A stretch of 64,000 bases of DNA from Corythucha ciliata. Lineage: Eukaryota > Arthropoda > Insecta > Hemiptera > Tingidae. The first letter of the stretch is position 1; every line of letters begins with the position of its first letter. Of this stretch, positions 54,661-63,063 are shown piece after piece. The translations under genes and the position numbers were made by a program. The notes below the pieces were generated by a model. The model had not been told where the DNA came from. It saw only the letters and a list, made by a program, of their open reading frames with translations, and made no database searches. The stretch covers positions 8,227,253 through 8,291,252 of the forward strand of contig CM075939.1 in assembly GCA_038030265.1 (NCBI GenBank), written 5' to 3'.

Positions 54661-55590
54661 TTAGCTTCGTACTCGCAAGGACGAACACATTTTGTCGCCT
54701 TTGTACCAAAACGTTTATGTTACCAACACCATGGCATGGATTTCCGATTCGTCGAGGATGAATGACGAGAGCTGTAACGATTTTTCGAGCGAGTCCTCAA
54801 CTCGTTGATTGACGACGTTAATTCAGAAATATGGCACTCTAGCCTAGACAAACGGTCAATTAGTGAGGGTTCTTTCGATTTAATGCTAGAAACAAATTCA
54901 TTCGACGGAGAATATTCGAGGATTTTGTCAGCCATAGCAGCTACGTTCTCCAAAGTATCGTTACTTGAAGCGAGAATAGCCTGCACGTTAGTGGGTAGAA
55001 GCTTGATGCACATCGTCTTCAAAAAATCGTCTTAAACGTTCGTGCCGGCCAGGAAACGCATTTCACGGAGATGTGAGATGGTTTTTTTGTCTCCAAATTC
55101 AAGTTCAGTCAGCAATTTGCGTACGTTCGTCGTTTCGGATTCCTGAAACTCTCTCATTATTCGAGATTTTAGGTCTGAATAAGGGGTATTTGAAAGTGGT
55201 TTGTCGAAAAAAATCAGACACTTGTTCGGCGACATCGGTATCAATTCCGCTTAAAAGTACGTTATACTTTGTTCGTTCCGACGTTATCCCAGCGACGCTA
55301 AACTGAGCTTCGATCTGAAGGTGCCACACTTTGACGTTTTTACGCCAAAACGGAGGAATTTTGACAGACACGCGAGAAACGTCGGCACCACGAGAAGGTG
55401 CGTCGATTTGAGGGTGAGGTAGGTCCTCGTGAAGGTCATTATTTTCAACACCGAAAATAAAAAGTTGAAATGCTTTCGAAGATACAGAGAAAAAAAAAAA
55501 AATGGATGAACTAACATACCGTATTTTTGCGACAAAAATGAATTTACCGACGCGGTAGAAAAGACGAAGAAAACTTGTCGAACTCAAAAA
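54661..55590 (-). pseudogene. Gypsy Gag remnant
   Basis: The capsid-like region reads VKIPPFWRKNVKVWHLQIEA and VAGITSERTKYNVLLSGID (about 55400-55240), then in another frame SRIMREFQESETTNVRKLL, and again shifted KLLPTNVQAILASSNDTLEN. A finger of the type CWxHKRFG...KCVRPC follows near 54735-54680. The Tyr position after CW is a TAA stop at 54720-54722. Function by family is particle formation and RNA packaging. There are at least two frameshifts and one stop. Confidence 0.8.
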
Positions 55591-55739
55591 ATGTCGTGAT
55601 CCAATGAAGTAAACTAACTGGCCTTCTTCCTAGATTCATACAGGTTTCTTGCGACCTCGTCTTCGACCATCGGAAAAAAGAAAAAGGGCTTTTCAGACGT
55701 GTACTCTTTTTGCGGGAGATGGTTTATGACGAAGCAGCT

Positions 55740-56640
55740 GCATGGAGCATGAGCATGACGAAGATGGAGCAGCGATTTCCTCCTCAGGGGTTACATAGAA
55801 ATCGTAGGAGGGAGGCGATCTCCCTGGGATCAGTGACTGTTGTGTTCTGGTGCTCTATTTGGCCGATATTTCCACTTTTTACACCTTTGATTATTTTCCC
55901 TATTTCTTTATGGCCGAATTGGGATTTCTCCAGTTTATCACCGTAATATTTTCTCTTTGCGTCACAGGCTTCATGGATCAGGTCCTTCTTTGACGCTCCA
56001 TAATTTTCCTTCAGTCCTCAGGGCGTTCAGATTTCCTCGCTTTCCTAAGGAGTTCACAGATGTCGAATTTTACGGGACCAAGTGTTTTTGCTTGAGCCGG
56101 ACGCTGTTTATGAGTTCCTCGCGAAGGCTTTTCTTCAGTGCTATCATTCACGTCCTGTCGCCAAGAGGGTCAACGCCCTGTGAGCATCACTCCGCGAGGC
56201 ATCCTGCTCCTGAGTCTGGATGTCACTCTCGCTTGTCGCTTTGGAGATCTGTGTTGAGGAGTGTCTGGGGATCAGAACTGGGGGCCAACGCCCGTGCGCT
56301 CTCGCGCCTGTTTGGGAAACTACTCTATCTTCATCCGCTCGTCGCTCCTTTATCTCTTATCGTTATCGCGTATCATTCCTCAGTCCTGTCAAAAGAATAG
56401 TTTAAATTTCCTTTACCTTAGTTTATTATTTCGGTTTCCTTAGTTTATTCGGTTTGTTTCGGTTTAGTTTTGTTCGCCGTCAACAATGGACAAGTGCCTC
56501 CATCAGTGTGATTTCTGTCCGAAGACATTTAATTTCGCGGTACTGCTTCGTGACCACGTTCGTAAGTGCCATGACAAGAAGAACTCGATCAAGTGCCACC
56601 ATTGCAACTACCTACTAGTCGGGCAAAATATTTTTTCAAA
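55740..56640 (+). mobile_element. 5' fragment of a zinc-finger-bearing non-LTR element (tentative)
   Basis: A leader ending in TTGTTCGCCGTCAAC precedes an ATG-initiated frame with zinc fingers, cut off near 56630 by AT-rich DNA of the palindrome region. Part of the leader (56257-56335) is repeated inverted at 58007-58085. N-terminal C2H2 fingers are seen in R2/NeSL-type LINEs, but no RT is present, so the class is a guess. Confidence 0.4.
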
Positions 56641-56752
56641 TTATTTTTATAAAATAAAAAAAATGTCATGTCTGATTACATTTTTTGTCTTTTGTCATGT
56701 ACCATTTTCGCATACGAAAGAACTGGAAAAGGTAATTGAAAAAGAAGTCTAG
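56486..56752 (+). pseudogene. Zinc-finger protein N-terminus, truncated
   Basis: The frame opens MDKCLHQCDFCPKTFNFAV and has a classical finger C-x2-C-x12-H-x4-H (CDFCPKTF...LRDHVRKCH), then a second half-finger KCHHCNYLLVG. After about residue 47 the sequence becomes AT-rich and loses any domain character, so the reading to 56752 is probably chance. It may be a DNA-binding finger of a retrotransposon ORF or of a captured host gene. Confidence 0.45.
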
Positions 56753-56817
56753 AAATGAATGATAATATTGTGTTGAATGAACTGTGTTGAGAATGTTCCA
56801 AACTAGTGATAAAAAAG

Positions 56818-57906
56818 AAAACGCTGCAAATTTAGATCTACACAATGGTTTATTATTCTTGAGTACAGTATGAATGTCTGGGACGAATATTAATAGATTC
56901 TGAGTAAAAACTACAAGAAAATTGTACTCTCTTACCAACTTTATTCAATCCAACCCTCAAAACCCGCACTTTTTACCTATTTTCTACAGTTTGTCGCTCA
57001 TAAATTCCGCGGAAATTGTTTTACGAGTTTGACCTTATTTTCAATCGATTCCACGTCAAAAAATAGTATGAAAATCATTCCACAAATGATCATAATATTA
57101 TTGATTCAACCCTCCAAACCCTTAAAAACCCTCATTTTTGACCAATTTCTGCCAGTCTTTTGCCTGCAAATCCTGTAGAACATGGCCTACGAGTCTGGAA
57201 GTATTTTTAATCGATTCTGCGTCAAAAAACAGTCTGAAAATCATACCCCACATTACTAAATCGGTTCGACCCAAATAACCAGATTTTCGACCCATAAACC
57301 ACCTATTTTCACCCATAGCCACCCATGGATTGGGGGGATCGGGTTGCCGAGATGTTAGGACCAACTAGACCCCAAATGGAGTCTCTGTGCGAAACCGGAG
57401 ATTTTTTAGAATTTTTAAAGGGTAGAAGTGGCGAGGACAAAAATCGCGGACGGCGCGACGTACGGCGGGCGGACATTGCAGATTTGGAATCTACACATCT
57501 TGAAACGTAAACTGTCAAATTTTGAGGGGGGGTTGTAAAAATTGTTTCCTATACGGAAACATAGGTGTATTATTCACAGAATAATAAACCAAAATGAGGG
57601 TTTGGAGGGTTGAATCAATAACATGATCATGTGGGGTTTAATTTTCCGTACTATTTTTTGACGCGGAATCGATTAAAAATAGTCTCAAAAACTCGTAAAA
57701 CCATTTCCGCGGAATGTACGAGCGAAAAACGGTAGAAAATAGGTAAAAAGTGTGGGTTTTGAGGGTTGGATTGAATGAAGTGGTTACGAGAGTACAATTT
57801 TCATCCTAATTTCTGACTCAGAATCGATTAACATTAGTCCCAGACAATCATACTGTACTCAAGAATAATTAAACATTGTGTAGATCTAAATTTGCAGCGT
57901 TTTTTA
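56818..57906. mobile_element. 1.1-kb foldback element with ~320-bp arms
   Basis: The arms 56818-57137 and 57591-57906 are long inverted repeats. They share AACGCTGCAAATTTAGATCT at the outside, ACCCTCAAAACCC and TTCCGCGGAA in the middle, and GATTCAACCCTCCAAACCC inside. The central 450 bp is partly GC-rich (57300-57490). A further duplicated segment (GCGTCAAAAAACAGTCTGAAAATCAT type) recurs about 165 bp apart at 57049 and 57213. No transposase is recognised and no target duplication was identified. Confidence 0.85.
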
Positions 57907-58006
57907 ATTTCTAAATAGTCTCAGGGAAAGATTGATGTTACGACAATCACGAATTTGCAGTAATAAAGGATCCCTCAGTTTCGAATTCGAGCGGTAGCAG
58001 CTGAAA

Positions 58007-58085
58007 GGATGATGATAGTGTAGTTTCCCAAACAGGCGCGAGAGCGCACGGGCGTTGGCCCCCGGTTCTGATCCCCAGACACTCC
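58007..58085 (-). repeat. Inverted copy of 56257-56335
   Basis: The minus strand reads GGAGTGTCTGGGGATCAGAA followed by CAACGCCCGTGCGCTCTCGC and a GTTTGGGAAACTAC phrase. It is nearly identical to the plus strand at 56257. The two copies flank the foldback element. Confidence 0.9.
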
Positions 58086-60058
58086 TTCTGTGTTGCAGTT
58101 TCCACTAGTCCTGGTGGGCGGCCTGTGGAAGAAGCGGATGAATGTGTGTGGGGCGGGATGGAGGTGAACTAGAAGAGCTCTCAACTACACACGTGTAAAT
58201 CGAAGCTCCCTCATCAGAGATGCGCCATAATCAACTTTGTGAACGATATTTGCACGCGCCTTGTTTGTTAAAAACATGACCGATACAACCGTACAATTTA
58301 ATCAAGGTGTAAATCAAAAAACCTTCTCTACTTGAATACTTGGAATGAATAAGCAAATATTTCTGAGTGTTGGAGGGGGCTCGTATAGTAGCATAGATAG
58401 CCGAGATTTTTCGCTTCACCGGCTCATACTTTTTAACGACGATTATTCAACTGATATATATTTCCCTCTTGTCAATGGTTAATGCTTCCCCTCCCTCCAC
58501 CGTCACACCCCCCTTGCAAAAGGCATGAAAAAAAAAAAGAGAACGTTTCAATTTCCTGCTCTCAATTAACTTGTAAGTGATAGACCCGAGGCCCAATCAG
58601 TCGATGAGAGCGTGGAGGGAGAGAAGAAATTAAGAATTCAAGGCATCGTTCGATTTTGTTCGAACCGATTAGCAGTCATTGTGTCGATCGCCTTCGGAAG
58701 GGTTTCCCCTTTTTTTTTGCTCGTTCTCTCACCCCTCCACCTACCCCCGCCACATACAAAACGTGATTAATTTCATCATCATACATTACAGAACATGAAT
58801 CATACCATAAAATCTGAGTTTTTAGGAGCACTAAATATACAAAAAAAAAGAAGTAATAATGGCAGCGTCTATGAAGTGGGGAAAAGAACAGAATGGCCCT
58901 TTTTTGTGCAAAAAGGGTGTATCTAGTTAATAATGTAGGACTATCTCATTTTTTATTATTATAGCAAGAAAAGGGGATGAAAAAGGGCATTAAATTTCTA
59001 TGCATATTTTTCATAATACCACCCCCAAACCACTCAACGTCAACGCACTTTTATCTTAACTCTTTGCTCCCCCCCCCCCTCATTTTAATTTAGAACTTAT
59101 TTTAACTTAAAATTTCTCTAAAGTGACTACAAAGTATCGTAATTATCACACAGGTGGTGGCGACGATGTTAATTGAGCAGAAATCACGCCGGAAAGAGGC
59201 TTATTACTTCCGGCCATGAGTCGCCTTGTCCTTCCCCTTAACAAGGGTCTACTACTCCAAAGTTCCGAAGCAATTAATTTCACCGATTCGAATAAAAAGA
59301 ATCGAGGGTTGGTGGCGGTAAGGGAGGATCTGTCCATTCGTTTTATGTATTCATCGAAAACTCTGGAATTTCCAACCTTTCAATTACGCGGGGAGTAATT
59401 ATTATAGGACTGCGGGTGTAAAACACTTTTTGAAAGGGTTCAAGGGCCATTCGGCGTTGGGTGGCCGGCGGCGGATGAGTGAAACTTTCACTCGTTCGAG
59501 AGTGTTCATCAGAGCTGGAAATCACGAGATGTATTTGCGAAGTATAAAGGAACTGGAATTTCCTCTCTCAGTAAATATATAGAAAACGCGTTTAAACCAC
59601 ACCAATTTTTCGAGACAGAACAAAGGGAAGGGGAAAAAAAGTTTTGAAGAAAGAGCACCCCAGCGTCATCCTAAAGCTCTTCGACTTTTCTCTCTTTCCA
59701 CTTTTTTTTGTCCGAGCTCAAAAGATTAAATATTTATAAATTCATGAGAAGAAAATACTCGAGATGTCAAGTGGCCTGAATGAGGAGCTGTGAGAGGGGG
59801 AGGGCGTCTTTTCTTATATCTTTCTGCTTACCACCACAGTTACAGAAGAAGGAAAAAAAAGGATGATGATGATGACGACTATTCCTTGTTTGTTTTATAC
59901 AGAACAACTCCTCTCAACAAAAATAAAAATTGTTTTCCCTTAGAACGATAATAATTCAGACATAGGGCTAATTTTTTTTCTCCAAATAATGACACACAGC
60001 GTGAGGAGAAGGGGAGGGGGAGGGGTTATTCACATTAAAATCTGCCACCCCTACTTAC
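58086..60058 (-). other. Intron sequence on the donor side
   Basis: This is the part of the 35.6-kb intron next to its donor at 60058. It has C runs near 59069 and purine-rich blocks (60005-60030). No gene or transposon ends are recognised. It is AT-rich and looks unique. Confidence 0.7.
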
Positions 60059-60214
60059 CATTTTCTCCATTGTAATTGATGTCTTCACCGTCTTCTCGTC
60101 GCCACATGACGTACGGCTCTGGATACCCTTGAGCTTTACACATGAGTGTCACATTAGCTGACTCTCTGACGACCATGTCGGTGCTCGTCTCCTTGTCAAC
60201 TATGCTCGGAGGCA
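60059..60214 (-). CDS. DIP/lachesin-like exon: first half of Ig2
   Basis: This 156-bp exon encodes PPSIVDKETSTDMVVRESAN followed by VTLMCKAQGYPEPYVMWRRE, ending GENG. PPxI, the xVRExxNVTLxCxAxGxPxPxVxWRRE pattern and the first Ig2 cysteine are characteristic of domain 2 of DIP/lachesin proteins. The acceptor is a T-rich tract ending TTTCAG before 60214 and the donor GTAAGT starts at 60058. Phase 1 borders match the exon at 24380-24508. Upstream exons (signal peptide, Ig1) must lie beyond the right edge. The protein would act at the neuronal surface in cell recognition, by family analogy. Confidence 0.95.
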
Positions 60215-60932
60215 CTGAAAAAAAAAAACAAAAAAAAAAACATACATTTTTCACTCGTGGGGTATTTCAAGTATTAACGCGGCGGATGAGTTCCTTTCGG
60301 ATTGTTTGTTAGGATAAATTGATGGAGGGGGAGGGGGAGGTTATCGTCTTAGTAGTAATGAAAGCCCCCCCTCCACCCTATAACTAGGAAAATTCTCCCG
60401 GGAAAATCCGGAAGAACAACTACTTAACGTTTCCTGGAAATTCTCAATTCAGCACAGCAATGGTGAAGAAGCTGCGGGGCATGCAAAAAAAAAAAAAAAA
60501 ATGGGGAAAAAGAAGGCAAAAAGGAGGAAATTTAAGAGACCCTGGAGACGAATGAATGCCCTTCTAAGCAAAAACGTTTCCTTCAGGAAATAAGTTCTCT
60601 AAATATGACTTTTATAAAAGGGAATTTAAATATAAATTAGACGATGAACGTTTGTTCAAGTTAAATAAATAGTGCAAGCACTTGGCAATTAAATGCTATA
60701 TAAATTGGTGGCGCCACAAAACTTGAATTTCACGCGAAATCGCGCTAAAATTGGCGGTAAACCTTTTTAGAATGATAATTGAATGTTCAGAAGGTCCAAA
60801 ATCCAGCCTATGGATGTTTGAAAGGGTCGGTGAAGACGAATGAAAAATTAGCCTTTCCGCTGTTATTGATCTTTTGATCGATTCGGGCGTCTCGTCGAAG
60901 CCAATAAAACGGAAAAAACTTATCCACGTTCG
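60215..60932 (-). other. Intron upstream of the Ig2 exon
   Basis: Nothing coding is seen. It contains A runs near 60219-60240 and 60486-60501 and AT-rich spacer. The upstream donor is outside the window. Confidence 0.7.
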
Positions 60933-61115
60933 CAGAGGGGCGTAGCCAGCCCTTGATCCACGGGTGGGCAGAAGATGTCGGATGGTGTTTTAGAGACCCC
61001 AGCAAAATAACTGCGGTAGTCATTAAATCAGAAATACGCGGGATAAATAGACAAATTCTTCCCCGGAAACTGAGTTTTTACATAAAGGATCGTAATCCAT
61101 TAAAAACTAACATCT
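60933..61115 (+). mobile_element. Dispersed ~190-bp element ending GGGGCGTAGCCAG, copy 2
   Basis: This matches the minus strand of 20894-21083 from GGGGCGTAGCCAGCCCTTGA to AACTAACATCT, including AAATTCTTCCC, GGAAACTGAGTTTT and ATCGTAATCCAT. The two copies are in opposite orientation within the same host gene. Confidence 0.8.
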
Positions 61116-61201
61116 TCAATTAATAAATTAATTAAACTGATGTAATCCGGACGACGATGGAAGAGCATAGACCAACACGATTCGAGTTTCGAGAAAAAAT
61201 G

Positions 61202-61274
61202 GCTCCCCGGCGGGATTTGAACCCGCAACCTCTGGATTACCAGTCCAGCACGCTGCCAATTGCGCCACGGAGAC
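61202..61274 (-). tRNA. tRNA-like gene, anticodon GGU (Thr-type)
   Basis: A 73-nt cloverleaf can be drawn on the minus strand. The acceptor is GTCTCCG with CGGGGAG (six of seven pairs including one G-U; position 1-72 is G-G). The D arm is GCGC/GCGT, the anticodon arm CTGGA/TCCAG with loop CTGGTAA, and the T arm GCGGG/CCCGC with TTCAAAT. A run of six T follows within five bases, a polymerase III terminator. Anticodon GGU would read Thr ACC/ACU, but eukaryotic nuclear genomes usually use AGU instead. The 5' half resembles tRNA-Asn. It could be a functional gene, a tRNA pseudogene or a SINE head. Confidence 0.6.
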
Positions 61275-61303
61275 GCCTTTGGGAGTCGTACTCCGAGGGA
61301 TGA

Positions 61304-61439
61304 GCTAAGCCGAACCCCACCCAGGTCCATTGTTTCTCGAAACTCTAGGCGTTTCTCCTGATCGGTAAACCACGCCGAAATTTATCTTATCTAGATGTAG
61401 TTTCGAGAAACAATGGACCTGGGTGGGGTTCGGCTTAGC
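61304..61439. repeat. Perfect 41-bp inverted repeat with 54-bp loop
   Basis: The arms 61304-61344 and 61399-61439 are exact reverse complements, starting GCTAAGCCGAACCCCACCCA on the left. The loop is 61345-61398. The right arm joins directly to the truncated start of the Copia remnant. Perfect identity implies a recent event such as template switching or a snap-back insertion. Confidence 0.95.
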
Positions 61440-62634
61440 AACCCGCAACAAGTGGTATGAAGTCAAGTGCTTGAGAAAGAAAAGTGACGCTCTAGACGCA
61501 TTCAAGGAGTACAAATCGAGAGTTGAAAACCAAAAAGGAAGAAAGATCCAGTACTTCCAGAGAGACAACGGAGGGGAGTTCACCACAAAAGAACTCGATA
61601 AATACCTGACCGAAAATGGCATTCAGTACAATGTGAGCCATTGTCCGGAACAAATTGGGGTTGCTGAAAGGAAGAATCGAATTCTCCAAGAGATGGCAAG
61701 ATGCGTGCTAATTGAATCGAATTTGGGGACCGGATTTTTCAGAGAAGCAATCAACGCAGCAAATTACATTCGCAATCGTTGTCCGCCGCAGGCCCTTTCC
61801 GGAAAAAATTCGTACACTTTATGGAATGGACGGAAACCAAACATTTCTTATTTCAAAATCTTTGGCAGCAAGGCTTTTATTTTAGAAAGAAGTGAAACAG
61901 TTGGAAAATTGTAGGCTAGAGCCAAAGAAGCGATTTTTGTCGGATACTCAGAAGTAGCAAATGGATACCGGGTTTGGATAAAAGATGACAACAAAATTAG
62001 GATATCCAGGGACAACAAAACCATAGTGATTCAACAGATCAAACAGATGGTGCAATCTAGCCGAGATAATATAATTGAGGATCAAAATGAATCTTCCTTG
62101 GATTTGGAGGAAAACATACCTCAGTCTAGTAGTCCATTAAATCGCTCTCCGACTATCAGACGTTCAGGGAGGATAAACAAAGGCGTTCCGCCTCAACGTT
62201 ATTCATCTTTATATTGTGGTACAGAAATATTTGAACCGAAAGACTGGAATGAAATGATGAAATTACCCGAATCAGATAGAAAAAAATGAATAAATTCTGC
62301 TGAAGAAGAAATTGAATCATTAAAAACAGTGACACCTGGGATTTAGTTGAGTGCCCACCCGGAAGAAAGCTGATTTGTTGAAATGGATATTCAAGGTGAA
62401 GTATACAAGAGACGGGATAGTCGAGCGATACAAAGCTAGACTGGTAGCCAAAGGATATTCTCAAAAATACGGAGAAGATTATGACGAAGTATTCGCACCA
62501 GTCACAAGACAAGCGACAATTCGAACACTATTTCTGTACACCATTTTGACATCAAAACCGCGTTCTTGAACGGAAAAATCCATGAAGACATTTTTATGAA
62601 ACAACCAGATGGATTTATTGTCAAGGGAATGATG
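61440..62634 (+). mobile_element. Copia LTR retrotransposon fragment
   Basis: This holds the internal part of a Copia Pol: the C-terminal half of integrase and the start of RT. The left edge coincides with the 41-bp inverted repeat and the right edge with the LTR of a Gypsy element of opposite strand. No Copia LTR is present. Confidence 0.88.
61440..62634 (+). pseudogene. Copia Pol remnant: integrase and N-terminal RT
   Basis: Integrase begins after its first catalytic aspartate with NKWYEVKCLRKKSDALDAFK, then QRDNGGEFTTKEL (second Asp) and GVAERKNRILQEMARCVL (Glu), and YFKIFGSKAFIL. A TAG at 61912-61914 interrupts the frame, which continues with ARAKEAIFVGYSEVANGYRV and the RRSGRINKGVPPQRY linker. 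A TGA lies at 62287-62289. Shifts near 62325 and 62370 follow before RT ([20 protein letters not shown], then [20 protein letters not shown]). Another shift leads to [20 protein letters not shown] and PDGFIVKG, where the Gypsy LTR cuts it off before the YVDD box. This copy is dead. Confidence 0.88.
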
Positions 62635-62811
62635 TGTCCGAGGTGACTGGGGATGAATAGGGATCGGGGACAAGCCCGAAAACAATTAAAGATTGGGGAC
62701 TCACAAAACGCTTACTTTATTCCGGCTTCCAAACATACAAGTAACCTTTTCCAGTGCTCGGTAACAATGTTGATATTTAGTCTGGCGACAGAATCGGGCG
62801 CTAACACTACA
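62635..62811 (-). repeat. Gypsy 3' LTR in the Copia remnant
   Basis: This has TGT...ACA ends, a polyadenylation-type AATAAAG, and an adjacent purine tract. The single LTR border is inferred from these signals, because the partner LTR is not in the window. Confidence 0.7.
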
Positions 62812-62823
62812 ATTTCTCCCCCC

Positions 62824-63063
62824 TTACAAGTTTTTTTTTTTTTTAACAAAAAACAAAAACAAAAATAATGCGAAGACGTAGCATTCACGGACGTAACAGA
62901 TTAACTAAGCAAATTCGTTTATGATTTTGTAGACTGCAACTGAGAAGAAAAATAAAATTGTAAATAAAATACAGCTTGAGGAGAACTTAGGATGGAGTGT
63001 AACGAGCAGGGGGTACAATAATTCGAACTGATTTTCTACACTTGGGGGAAGTGGGCGGGGAGC
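62824..63063 (-). other. Gypsy 3' untranslated stretch
   Basis: This AT-rich sequence lies between the Pol end and the polypurine tract, with a T run at 62832-62844. No further frame such as an envelope-like ORF is seen. Confidence 0.6.

Larger units (their letters stand above)
52578..55590 (-). mobile_element. Gypsy LTR retrotransposon lacking RT and RNase H
   Basis: On the minus strand the element shows Gag, a CCHC-like finger, aspartic protease, then directly integrase, a C-terminal RTRAGRRV tail, a G-run polypurine tract and the first 56 bp of a 3' LTR (TGTGGCGACTCC, 52633 downward, with AATAAA). The LTR is cut by the dispersed repeat at 52577. No 5' LTR was found. A SINE is inserted in the integrase at 53157-53412. 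The missing RT-RNase H block is a clean internal deletion near 54285. Confidence 0.88.
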
